This document shows positions 44,662-53,100 of a stretch of DNA of 64,000 nt, one piece after another; the stretch's first letter is position 1, and each line of letters opens with the position of its first letter. A program made the position numbers and the translations under genes. This DNA is from a candidate division KSB1 bacterium. GTDB taxonomy: Bacteria; Zhuqueibacterota; Zhuqueibacteria; Zhuqueibacterales; Zhuqueibacteraceae. The stretch is taken from positions 1 through 64,000 of the forward strand of contig JAPDPX010000006.1 in assembly GCA_034506255.1 (NCBI GenBank), in the 5' to 3' direction. The notes under the pieces were generated by a model. The model was not told the origin of the DNA. It saw only the letters and a program-made list of their open reading frames with translations, and ran no database searches.

Positions 44662-46887
44662 TCAAATCAGGCGCAGATTGCCGTATTTCACCAAAATCTT
44701 CTTGTGGCCGGCGTCTTCGAAATCGACGGTGACTTTCATGCGGTCGCCGCTGCCCTCCACCGAGATGATGCGACCCCGGCCAAAGGAGGCATGCACCACC
44801 CAGCGGCCGGGCCGCACCATGCCGCCCTCCTGTGATTCATCTTCATAAACCGGCATGCTGACCTCCGGCTCCTCTTCATAATCATAAAACCGCTGCCGCC
44901 GCAACACCGCCTTGCGGAAGAAGCGTTCATCCAGCTCGCCGAGAAAACGCGAGGGATAACACTGCACCGGCGTGCCGCCGGGGCGCGAACGGGACTGGCA
45001 GTAGGACAGATAGAGTTTTTCCTGCGCGCGCGTGGCGCCGACATAAAACAGCCGGCGCTCCTCTTCAAGATCCGAGTCCTGCTCGTCTTCACTGCCGCGC
45101 AGCAGCGGAAACAGGCCCTCCTCCAGCCCGGTGATGAAAACGATGGGAAACTCCAGCCCCTTGGCGCTGTGCAACGTCATCAGGGTGACCGCATTGCCTT
45201 TGGTATCCCAGTTGTCGATGTCGCTGATCAACGCGACGCGTTCGAGAAAACCGTCGAGCGTGGCACCCGGCGTCTGGGCATGATACTCGCTGATCGCCAG
45301 CAGCAGCTCGCGGATGTTCTCGATGCGGTCGCGCTCATCCTCCTGCTTGAGTTGGGCAATCAACTGAAGATCATCGACCAGCGCGTTGCACCATTCCGGC
45401 AGCGAGAGCTTGTCCTTGAGCTGCAGGTATTTTTCAATGAAGCGGTGGAATTCGAGAATTTTGTTGCGCAACCCGGTGGTCAGACCGCTGATTTCGCCGG
45501 CCCGTGCCACCGCCTCGAACAGCGTGAGACGGTGGCGGCGCGCGAATTCCTCCAGTTTGTTGACGGTGGCTTCGCCGATGCCGCGCAGCGGAAAGTTGAT
45601 CACCCGGCGCAGGCTGACACTGTCCGCCGGGTTGGCAATCAGGCGCAGATAGGCGAGAATGTCCTTTACTTCCTTGCGTTCATAAAAGCGCACGCCGCCG
45701 ACAATGATGTAGGGAATGCCGTTGCGGCGCAGCACATCTTCGATCAGGCGGGATTGCGCGTTGGTGCGGTAGAGGATGGCGAAATCCCGGAAGCTGCGGT
45801 GATAATTGCGGCCGTCGCCGTTCTGCCGGCTGAACTCCTCGCGAATCTTGTCATGAATGGTTTCGGCTTCGTGAAACTCGTTGCGGGCGGCGAGCACGAT
45901 CACGCGCTCGCCCTGCTCGCGCCGTGTCCACAACTGTTTGGGCAGGCGGTTCTTGTTGTTCACGATCACCGAATGCGCCGCCGCCAGAATGTTGGCGGTG
46001 GAACGATAGTTCTGCTCCAGCCGGAAGATTTGGCATTCCGGAAAATCCTGTTCGAAATTCAAAATATTGCGCAGGTCGGCGCCACGCCAGCGGTAGATGG
46101 ATTGATCATCATCCCCGACCACGAACAGGCAGCGCCGTTCGCCCGCCAGCGCCTTGAGCCAGAGGTATTGCGCCCGGTTGGTGTCCTGAAACTCATCCAC
46201 CAGCAGGCAGTGAAAGCGGTGGCGGTAGTTTTGCAAGATCTCGGGATGCCTTTCGAACAGCTCCAGCGGCTTGATGAGGAGATCGTCGAAATCCATCGCA
46301 TTGTTTTCGCGCAGGCGGTGTTGATAGACTTCGTACAACCGCGCCAGCACTTCCTCGCCCTGCGATGGCCGGTGAAAATCGAGGTAATTTTCCGGGCGAA
46401 TGAAGGCGTTCTTGGCGCGCGAGATGCGATGACGGGCCTGGCTGGCGTTGAGCTGATCGGCCGGCACGTGCATCTCCTCCAGCAGCCGGCGCAACAGCGC
46501 GGTTTGATCTTCGGTGTCGTAAATGGTGAACTGGCGCGTGTAACCCAGGCGGTCGGCATCGCTGCGCAGCAAGCGGGCACAAAGCGAATGAAAAGTACCG
46601 AGCCACAGGCGGCTGGCGCTGTCGCGCTGGCCCGGCAGGCTGGCCAGCAGCCGCTGCACGCGCTCGCGCATTTCCTGCGCCGCTTTGTTGGTGAAGGTGA
46701 CTGCCAGCAGGTGTTCCGCCGGCACCAGACCCTGGTGCATCAGGTAGGCGAGACGATGCGTGAGCACGCGCGTCTTGCCGCTGCCGGCGCCTGCCAGCAC
46801 CAACACCGGCCCCAGTTCGGCTTGCACCGCGCGGCGCTGTTCTTCATTGAGAGCCTGGAGGAGCGGTGAGAGCTTGCTTTCTTTCAG
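44662..46887 (-). CDS. UvrD/PcrA-type ATP-dependent DNA helicase, apparent CTG start
   Basis: This 741-residue superfamily 1 helicase unwinds DNA 3'-5' in repair. Motifs are the Q motif LLQALNEEQRRAV, Walker A AGAGSGKTR, LLVDEFQDTN, VVGDDDQSIYRWRGAD, LEQNYRS, TLHSAKGLEFPIVFITG and RRLFYVGATRA. The C-terminal Tudor-like HASFGRGRI of PcrA is also present. The conserved Q motif requires a start upstream of the GTG at 46825-46827, yet no ATG, GTG or TTG fits. A CTG at 46885-46887 lies nine bases after GGAGG and overlaps the mltG stop as CTGA, giving the N-terminus (M)KESKLSPLLQALNEEQ. I take it as the start. Confidence 0.9.
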   Translation of the reverse strand: MKESKLSPLLQALNEEQRRAVQAELGPVLVLAGAGSGKTRVLTHRLAYLMHQGLVPAEHLLAVTFTNKAAQEMRERVQRLLASLPGQRDSASRLWLGTFHSLCARLLRSDADRLGYTRQFTIYDTEDQTALLRRLLEEMHVPADQLNASQARHRISRAKNAFIRPENYLDFHRPSQGEEVLARLYEVYQHRLRENNAMDFDDLLIKPLELFERHPEILQNYRHRFHCLLVDEFQDTNRAQYLWLKALAGERRCLFVVGDDDQSIYRWRGADLRNILNFEQDFPECQIFRLEQNYRSTANILAAAHSVIVNNKNRLPKQLWTRREQGERVIVLAARNEFHEAETIHDKIREEFSRQNGDGRNYHRSFRDFAILYRTNAQSRLIEDVLRRNGIPYIIVGGVRFYERKEVKDILAYLRLIANPADSVSLRRVINFPLRGIGEATVNKLEEFARRHRLTLFEAVARAGEISGLTTGLRNKILEFHRFIEKYLQLKDKLSLPEWCNALVDDLQLIAQLKQEDERDRIENIRELLLAISEYHAQTPGATLDGFLERVALISDIDNWDTKGNAVTLMTLHSAKGLEFPIVFITGLEEGLFPLLRGSEDEQDSDLEEERRLFYVGATRAQEKLYLSYCQSRSRPGGTPVQCYPSRFLGELDERFFRKAVLRRQRFYDYEEEPEVSMPVYEDESQEGGMVRPGRWVVHASFGRGRIISVEGSGDRMKVTVDFEDAGHKKILVKYGNLRLI

Positions 46888-47942
46888 GGAACGGCCCTCC
46901 TCTCCTGCGCGGCCTGTGCTTTGTTCCGCTCGCGGCGCACGCGCGCACGCACGCGGTCAAAGTCGGCCTTGGCGTTGAGATGTTGCTGCAGGGTGTAACT
47001 GAACACATGCGAGCCGTCGCCGCGCGCCACGAAGTAAAGATAGCCCGCCTTGGCCGGCCGGGCTGCCGCACGAAGGGAAGCAATGCCGGGATTGTTCACC
47101 GGCCCCGGCGGCAGGCCCGCATACAAATAAGTGTTGTAGGGCGAATCGATCTCCAAGTCACGAAGCAACAGGCGGCGGGGCGGCCCGGGCAGAAGATATT
47201 GAATGGTGGGGTCGGCCTGCAAGCGCATGCCGGCGCGCAACCGGTTGTGGTACACCGCCGCGATCAGGGCCCGCTCGCTGTCGAGGACCGCCTCCCCTTC
47301 GATGATGGAGGCCAGGGTGACGATTTCGTGCAGCGACAAACCGCTGGCCGCAATCTGCGCGCGCAGGGTGTCATCCAGGTGGCGCTGAAACTCGCGCACC
47401 AACATCGCGACCACCTCGCGCGCCGTCACACCCCAGTAAAAATGATAGGTGTCGGGGTAGAGATAACCCTCCAGGCTGGGCACCGGAAGGCCGAGCGTGC
47501 GCGCCAGCGCGCTGTCGGCCACCGCCTGCAAAAACTCCTGCGCATCCAAGGCGAGCGTGCGCGCCAGGATGGCGGCAAACTCTTCCGCTGTTTTTCCCTC
47601 GGGCAGCGTCACCCGTTCCTCCATGCTTTTGCCGGAGCGCAGCAAGCGCAACAGCCCCCGGAGCGAAAGACCCGGGGTGAGCGCATATTTCCCGGCTTTC
47701 AAAGGCTGCTCGCGGTCAATGAGCCGGGCCGCGAGCAGAAATCGGTTGCGATCGGGGATGATGCCGTTCCGCTGCAGGCTGTCCGCAATCTGAGGCAGAC
47801 GCATGCCGCGTTGCACGATGATGTAGGGTTTGGGCACCGGATCGGGAACCACCGGTGTCACAAGCTGATGGTAAACATAGGCGGCAAGACTGCCTGCGCC
47901 CAACAACAGCAGGCCCAACACCCACCACAGAAGCTTCTTCAT
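46884..47942 (-). CDS. mltG: Endolytic murein transglycosylase MltG
   Basis: This 352-residue inner-membrane enzyme cuts nascent peptidoglycan strands. It has one N-terminal membrane helix (residues 4-24), a LysM-like segment (IIVQRGMRLPQIADSLQ) and the YceG domain with LASIIEGEAV (catalytic glutamate), VYHNRLRAGMRLQADPTIQY, SPYNTYLYAGLPPGPVNNPG and YLYFVARGDGSHVFS. Length and motifs are complete. It overlaps the helicase start by four bases and heads the run helicase, TPR protein, sigma, anti-sigma. Confidence 0.95.
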   Translation of the reverse strand: MKKLLWWVLGLLLLGAGSLAAYVYHQLVTPVVPDPVPKPYIIVQRGMRLPQIADSLQRNGIIPDRNRFLLAARLIDREQPLKAGKYALTPGLSLRGLLRLLRSGKSMEERVTLPEGKTAEEFAAILARTLALDAQEFLQAVADSALARTLGLPVPSLEGYLYPDTYHFYWGVTAREVVAMLVREFQRHLDDTLRAQIAASGLSLHEIVTLASIIEGEAVLDSERALIAAVYHNRLRAGMRLQADPTIQYLLPGPPRRLLLRDLEIDSPYNTYLYAGLPPGPVNNPGIASLRAAARPAKAGYLYFVARGDGSHVFSYTLQQHLNAKADFDRVRARVRRERNKAQAAQERRAVP

Positions 47943-48301
47943 GTTGCTCTGCTCAGTCCCTGCATGCCAGTCGAGTGATAAAACGCGCGCAATACCCCGG
48001 CATTATTTCCCACAATGAATTCCCGCGCGCAGCGCATCTGCGGCGGGCGGAGACACGCTTTCCGCCAGACCGGGAAAAACGTTGCCCGGTGGCCGGCTTG
48101 ACAATCCCCCATTCGGCAAAGCCATTGTCATACGGGCGAAAGTGGACAGCCCTGCTTCACCACCAACTCACAAAAATCGCGGAGATCGCGCAGGGAGAAC
48201 CCTGAAAGTTCGGCAGGACGTTTGTGCCCTTCAGACGGCCTTTGCCAGGCGATTCGAATCCTGCCAGGCCTGCCCGGATGACAAGTGGCAGCAGCCAGGC
48301 C
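47943..48301. other. Intergenic stretch upstream of mltG
   Basis: About 360 bases between the CPBP protease gene and mltG, both on the minus strand. I see no gene and no clear promoter; mltG transcription may start here. Confidence 0.4.
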
Positions 48302-49066
48302 TCAGCCGCCGTGCGTGCGCAAAATCAAAAAGAGATCATAAAAGGCATGCGTGTACACCACCACGCCGATGCCACGCCAACTGAAAATCAGACCGAGCAA
48401 AATGCCGGCATAGAAACGATGCACGAAGGCCAGCATCGCAAACGGCTCCCTGCCCAGGAAATGAAATCCGGAAAACAGCGCCGCCGACACCACCAGCGCC
48501 AGCACCTGATGAACATAGGGCTTGGCCGGCATCACCTTGCGGGCAAACCACAAAACAAAGGTGAACATGCCCAGGCGAAAGAGCAGCTCTTCATAGATGC
48601 CGGCGCCGAGCGCCAGCGCCATTTTCGCCGGCAGCGTCACCGCCCTGTCGCCGAGCAGACTCCACAGAAACTTGATGGTGATGGATTTCGTGGTCACGAA
48701 ATTCATCAACCCACTGAAGAGCACGGCGTAGGCCAGGCTTTCCAGAATGGCGAGGGGGAAATACGGCGGTTTGATGTGCAGCAGGTTTTGCTTGCGCGCC
48801 TGCCAATAGGCCAGACCCAGCAACAGCGCGAAGGCAAGCCACGGCATCCAAAACTGATACAGCCCCATGAACCAGAGCGTGCGCTTGATCATCGCCTCAG
48901 CGCGGTTCTGGATGATGACGGCCTGCTCGCGGTAGATCACGGCACTGCTGCTTTCGTAAATGAGCAGCAACAGGAGAACCATGAGCAGCCCGAAGAAACT
49001 CGAGCGGCTGATCTTGTGATAATCCCGCAACCCTTGCGGCAGCTTTTCCGTCCAGGCGGCTGGCAT
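48302..49066 (-). CDS. CPBP-family intramembrane metalloprotease
   Basis: This 254-residue membrane protein has about six to seven hydrophobic segments and the CPBP/Abi (Rce1-like) motifs: GIYEELLFRLGMF (the EEXXXR motif), ALFSGFHFLG (FXXXH) and a final THAFYDLFL. These hold the catalytic glutamates and histidines of glutamate-type intramembrane proteases. Bacterial members serve in bacteriocin immunity, signalling or unknown processing. It stands alone, with its own strong promoter about 190 bases upstream; the leader carries a 24-bp tandem duplication. No ribosome site is clear before the ATG. Confidence 0.88.
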   Translation of the reverse strand: MPAAWTEKLPQGLRDYHKISRSSFFGLLMVLLLLLIYESSSAVIYREQAVIIQNRAEAMIKRTLWFMGLYQFWMPWLAFALLLGLAYWQARKQNLLHIKPPYFPLAILESLAYAVLFSGLMNFVTTKSITIKFLWSLLGDRAVTLPAKMALALGAGIYEELLFRLGMFTFVLWFARKVMPAKPYVHQVLALVVSAALFSGFHFLGREPFAMLAFVHRFYAGILLGLIFSWRGIGVVVYTHAFYDLFLILRTHGG

Positions 49067-49173
49067 GCTTCAACTCGCGGCGGGCGCAGTGAGCAAAACA
49101 AAAAAAAGGCCGGCCACACCCTGTGCCAGCACGGACACTCTCACCACCACCTCGCAAGCCATGATCTCTCCTT

Positions 49174-49221
49174 GCCTCCCTCATCCCCTGCCACCGTGCC
49201 TCCCTCATCCCCTGCCACCGT
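49174..49221. repeat. Perfect 24-bp tandem duplication
   Basis: Two identical copies of a 24-base unit (GCCTCCCTCATCCCCTGCCA plus CCGT) lie at 49174-49197 and 49198-49221, inside the predicted 5' leader of the CPBP gene. On the minus strand each copy carries GGCAGGGGATGAGGGAGG, which is purine-rich. Confidence 0.9.
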
Positions 49222-49260
49222 GGCCGGCGGCGCGGGCAAGCGTTTGTTACGAAACCGCCA

Positions 49261-49289
49261 AAGATAGACAACACCCCTAGAAATGTCAA
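49261..49289 (-). promoter_or_regulatory. Putative promoter of the CPBP protease gene
   Basis: On the minus strand a perfect TTGACA (49284-49289) and TATCTT (49261-49266) are spaced by 17 bp. The predicted start site near 49254 gives a leader of about 190 bases. Confidence 0.7.
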
Positions 49290-49629
49290 CTAGATTTTGG
49301 CCCGCAAAGCAAAACCGCGTTTGTTGGCGGCCAACTCGCGTTTCATCGGGCCGTTGTTCCCGGGCTGCACAAGCTGGACACGCATCAACCGGCGGGCAAA
49401 GACGCTTCATGCAAAGCCGCAGGGCAGCCTGCTGATATTCCCACCGACCGGCTCTTTCCGCACCAACAGCAGTCACGACTGCAAAATGACACCATTGTCA
49501 GCCGGAAGGAGTTCTGGTGCGAACAAGGCAGGATCGTGTTCCGGAACAAAAGGCCCCGGCACGGCAGTCGCGATTTCATCTAGCCGCCCACCGCACCTGG
49601 CCGGCAATGGCAGCGGGGCATGACCTGCT

Positions 49630-50148
49630 TCAGGAGAATTTCATCTCGTTGGAATTGACGCCGGGCAACTCCAGCGACGAGGTTGTTTCGTCCTCGGCCA
49701 GAATGCGCAGGCCCTTGGAGGCCACCATCTTGCGCCATTTGCCCTCCATATCACCGGGAACACACAGCCGCCAGCGCGGCCAGCGCCGCCGGGTGATGAT
49801 CGCATAATTCCGGCCGCCACCGAGCTGCCGAATCGCAACCACGCTGGACCAGTGCGTGAGCAGGGCATTCATCATGATGCCGCGGGTGTTGACTTTGACC
49901 ACCGGTGCGGCGCAGAACACATAGGTGCCGATCAGCAGCACCAAGAGATACACCGGGCGGCTTTTCAGGAGATAAAGCGAAAGCATGGTGAGAAAGTTGA
50001 GCAGCGCCAGCCCGTAGTAAAGTCCGGCATCCGCGCGCTTCCACACGATGTGCTGGTCCTGCTCCCGATACAGCCAGAACAGCCGCAGCACCACGAAATA
50101 GCCGTAACAGACGACCAGTATCCAGACGAGATACTCCACGAGCATCAT
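49630..50148 (-). CDS. Small membrane protein of unknown function
   Basis: This 172-residue protein has about three membrane helices in its first 90 residues (YLVWILVVCYGYFVVLRLFW, GLALLNFLTMLSLYLL, VYLLVLLIGTYVFCAAPVV). A cytoplasmic tail of about 85 residues follows, with RGIMMNALLTHWSSVVAIRQ and a basic RRRWPRWR stretch. The tail recalls bacterial PH-like domains that follow a membrane hairpin, but I cannot name the family. Two adjacent ATG codons make the exact start uncertain. Its neighbours on both sides are separated by several hundred bases. Confidence 0.7.
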   Translation of the reverse strand: MMLVEYLVWILVVCYGYFVVLRLFWLYREQDQHIVWKRADAGLYYGLALLNFLTMLSLYLLKSRPVYLLVLLIGTYVFCAAPVVKVNTRGIMMNALLTHWSSVVAIRQLGGGRNYAIITRRRWPRWRLCVPGDMEGKWRKMVASKGLRILAEDETTSSLELPGVNSNEMKFS

Positions 50149-50542
50149 GATGGCATCTCCGCTCTCCTCCCGCGGGAAATCTGCGACCGACGACGCCTGA
50201 TCCCTGGTTGTTGCAACAGTTCCGGCGGAATAATCAAACAGGTTTCATTTGATGAAGATGCTTTTTAATGACTGCTTCAGGGGCCGGCCATTCACTATCG
50301 CGCCGTGCCAAAGGCGCTCCCGCAAAAGGTCATGGCAGAAAGGGGCGGTGCGGCATGGACAACGCGGCGGGGGTCCCAACAAATGACGGCGTCTCCGGTT
50401 TGGTGAGGAGAAACCGGTGTTTTGTCACTCTGTAACAATCTTCCCGCAGTCACCGCCTTCCCTGGCGCCGGCCGGCTTGCTGCAGCATGAGCGCGAGAGG
50501 CAACGACGCTTCCCGCAGTCGAAAAATGTCACAGGGGAAGGT
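50149..50542. other. Intergenic stretch with no supported feature
   Basis: About 390 bases between the membrane protein and the sugar permease, both minus strand. An AT-richer patch at 50220-50280 may hold the promoter of the membrane-protein gene, but no -35/-10 pair with good spacing stands out. Confidence 0.35.
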
Positions 50543-51469
50543 CTAGCCCTTCACACTCCCCAATGTCAGCCCCGAAATCAGCCAGCGGCTCAGGAACAGA
50601 AAAAGCGTCACCACCGGCAGGCAGACCAAAACGGCGCCGGCGGCGTAAAGCCCCCATTGCGTCTCGAAATTCGACTGAAACTGCTTCAAACCGATCGGCA
50701 GGGTATAAAGTGCCTTGTCGTTGATGATCACTGCAGCCACCAGATACTCGCTCCACGCCGCCATGAAGCTGAACAGCGCCGTAATCACCAGCGCCGGCAG
50801 CACCAGCGGCAGCACGATTTGGTAGAACGTGCGAAACGGACTGCAGCCGTCGATGCGCGCGGCCTCTTCCAGGCTGTGGGGCACGGTGTCGTAATACCCC
50901 TTCATCTGCCAGATGCAAAAAGGCAGCGCCGTGGCGGAGTAGGCGATGATCAAGCCCCAGTAGGTGTTGTAGACCTTGAGCTTGATCAGCATGAGAAAGA
51001 GTGGCAACAGCAGCATGGTGACCGGAAACATCTGCGTGGTGATCAGGGCGATCAGACTGGCGTCGCGGCCGATGAATTTGTAGCGGGAAAAGGCATAGCC
51101 GGCGGTGCTGGCGAGCGCCACACTCAGGATCGTCACGAGAAACGAAACCAGCGTGCTGTTGAGCAGCCAGCCGACAAAGGGTTTTTCGCGGGTGAGCGCG
51201 CGATAAGCACCGAGCACACCGCCGCGTTCCCAGCCCGCCGCCACCTGGTCGCGCACCGCTTGATCAATCGCAATCAGCGTGCGGTAGGAAGCAAGCGAGG
51301 CCTCGGGCGGTATCAGACGCAGCGAGGTGGTGTGCAGCATGTCATGGGGTCGCAGGGACACGCCGATCACCTGCAAAATGGGATACACGGCGAATGCCGT
51401 CACCACCAGCAAAACGGCATAAATCAAAACGTAAGTGGTGAGGGAGGTGGTCTTCTCGAATTTCGGCAT
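50543..51469 (-). CDS. Sugar ABC transporter permease, MalG type
   Basis: This 308-residue inner-membrane protein has six helices and the permease EAA loop EEAARIDGCSPFRTFYQIVL, which docks on the ATPase. The pattern TQMFPVTMLLLPLF and the end LISGLTLGSVKG are typical of MalG-type carbohydrate permeases. A periplasmic insertion sits after the first helix (about residues 55-105, RLIPPEASLASYRTL). I chose the ATG at 51467-51469 before the first helix; the frame stays open upstream. It is downstream of the MalF-type permease but separated by 410 bases. Confidence 0.9.
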   Translation of the reverse strand: MPKFEKTTSLTTYVLIYAVLLVVTAFAVYPILQVIGVSLRPHDMLHTTSLRLIPPEASLASYRTLIAIDQAVRDQVAAGWERGGVLGAYRALTREKPFVGWLLNSTLVSFLVTILSVALASTAGYAFSRYKFIGRDASLIALITTQMFPVTMLLLPLFLMLIKLKVYNTYWGLIIAYSATALPFCIWQMKGYYDTVPHSLEEAARIDGCSPFRTFYQIVLPLVLPALVITALFSFMAAWSEYLVAAVIINDKALYTLPIGLKQFQSNFETQWGLYAAGAVLVCLPVVTLFLFLSRWLISGLTLGSVKG

Positions 51470-51879
51470 GTGATCACTCCGGGCGACGGGGCACAGTCGG
51501 TCTGGCAACCATGCCGGTGGAAAGCGGGAGGAAATCTCCCGCGCAGGAATTGGCAACACCCGCACGCCGGTCAGCGGGCAGGGGTGGCAGCCACGCGCGA
51601 ACCCCCGCCGCATCCGACACCGCCGTCGTGGGGCGGTTTTGAAAAGGGTGTATGTTTAACTGAAGAAATCCACCCTCCGGCCGCGTTTGCTTCGAATCAA
51701 CTTTGATGGTTGTATTCCTTACGTCGATCAGGCTTCCCAAATGGCAAGCAGCCGTTTGTTTGAATGACTTGCTCCTTGCCGACAGGGTTTGCAGGATTCA
51801 CAGGATGTCCTGTTTTCGCCCGTCGTGCGCAGGGCTTCAGCAAGACACACACTGCGGTTCAGCCTGTCAATGCTGCGGG
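51470..51879. other. Gap between the two permease genes
   Basis: A 410-base non-coding gap, odd inside an ABC operon. It holds ACAGGATGTCCTGT (51800-51813), next to a direct repeat of CAGGAT. No gene is supported. Confidence 0.4.
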
Positions 51880-52782
51880 TCAATACACCGCTTCCGTGGC
51901 TTTTGTTTGGCGGATGAACCGGATGCCGAACAGCAGCAGAATGGCAAAGATGACGATCGACAAAGCGGCGGCATAACCGTAGCGATAGTAGTTGAACACC
52001 TGGCGGTAGACGAAGGAAACCAGAATGTGCGTCGAGTCTGCGGGCTTGCCGCCATCGCTCACCAACCAGATGACATTGAAGTTGTTGAACGTCCAGATCA
52101 CCCCGAGCGTGATGGCGGGCACCATCACCGGCTTCAACAACGGTGCGGTGATGTTCCAAAATTGCTGCCAGGCGCTGGCGCCGTCCACCTCCGCGGCTTC
52201 ATACAGCTCGCGCGGAATCGCCTGCAGGCCGCCAAGCGCAATCACCATCATGAAGGGAAAACCCAGCCAGATGTTGGTGATGGTCGCCGCGGTGTAGGCC
52301 CAAAAGGGATCGGAGAGCCACGGCACCGGCGCGAGGTGGAAAACCTGCTGCAGGATGAGGTTGATCGCGCCGAATTCATAGTTGAACATGCCGCGCCAGG
52401 TCAGGGCGGTAATGTATTGCGGCACGGCCCAGGGCAAAATGAGCAGCGTGCGAAAGAGTGCGCGCCCGGGCAGGGGGCGGTTGAGCAGCAGGGCAAGAAA
52501 CACGCCGATGGTCACGTGAAAAAACAAGTTCACCGCTGTCCACAGCAGCGTCTTCAAAAACAAGACATAGAACAGCGGCTCGGTGAACACCTTGCGGTAC
52601 TGCTCCACGCCGACGAAACGCCAGTCCAGAAAATGCGACAGGCTCATGTTGGAAAAGGAAATGACAATGTTGTAGCAAAACGGGTAGAGCACGACGCAAC
52701 CGAGCACGAGGAAGGAAGGCAGGATGTACAAATACGCGAGCCGGTTTTCGCGGAAGCTCTGGAAGAGGGCTATGGCGTTCAC
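51880..52782 (-). CDS. Sugar ABC transporter permease, MalF type
   Basis: This 300-residue protein has six membrane helices, starting YLYILPSFLVLGCVVLYPF, and the EAA loop YEAAEVDGASAWQQFWNITA. It pairs with the MalG-type permease to form the channel. The start is GTG at 52780-52782 with GGAG seven bases upstream; it gives the usual short N-terminus. The length is that of short MalF homologues without the large periplasmic P2 loop. Its C-terminus RFIRQTKATEAVY is complete. Confidence 0.9.
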   Translation of the reverse strand: MNAIALFQSFRENRLAYLYILPSFLVLGCVVLYPFCYNIVISFSNMSLSHFLDWRFVGVEQYRKVFTEPLFYVLFLKTLLWTAVNLFFHVTIGVFLALLLNRPLPGRALFRTLLILPWAVPQYITALTWRGMFNYEFGAINLILQQVFHLAPVPWLSDPFWAYTAATITNIWLGFPFMMVIALGGLQAIPRELYEAAEVDGASAWQQFWNITAPLLKPVMVPAITLGVIWTFNNFNVIWLVSDGGKPADSTHILVSFVYRQVFNYYRYGYAAALSIVIFAILLLFGIRFIRQTKATEAVY

Positions 52783-53100
52783 ACCTTCTCCATCATGAGG
52801 GCGCCCTGTTTTCAGCCGGCGGAGATCTGCCGGCAGATCATCGTTGGCGGTCCGTTATCTTGAAAAATGCGGTCACTCCTGCAAGGATCCTGCGAAGAAT
52901 TGAGCACGGTTCCTCCATGTGCTTCACAAGAGTAAAGGTCCGAACACTTGAAGAAAGCCACTGTCTGGACGCTTCACCATGAGCAATGCGGGTTTTATTC
53001 GACTCCTGCCGGCCTGGGGGCCACGCGCCCGGGCGTTTTTTATCAGTGCTTCACCCGCTTCGCCGGAAAAACATTTTCCGCAAATCAGGGCAACGCGGCA
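52783..53100. other. Gap between binding-protein and permease genes
   Basis: About 320 bases with no gene. A small hairpin GGAAAA/TTTTCC (53067-53081 area) follows the binding-protein stop on the minus strand, and a GC-rich CGCGCCCGGGCG lies before a T-run. It may attenuate transcription so that the binding protein is made in excess. Confidence 0.4.

Larger units (their letters stand above)
49067..49629. other. Intergenic region with promoter and 24-bp duplication
   Basis: About 560 bases upstream of the CPBP gene. It holds the leader of that gene with the direct repeat at 49174-49221 and the promoter at 49261-49289. The part from 49290 to the next gene end shows no feature I can support. 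Confidence 0.45.

Noticed and set aside
40792..44835. Plus-strand open frame of over 1300 codons
   Set aside because: Antisense to the TPR protein; the product is glutamine/arginine-rich and has no domain.
45169..46869. Plus-strand open frame of 566 codons
   Set aside because: Antisense to the UvrD/PcrA helicase with all its motifs.
48897..49289. Minus-strand frame through the 24-bp repeats as an N-terminal extension of the CPBP protease
   Set aside because: It is in a different frame from the protease and gives a low-complexity GMREARWQGMREAR product.
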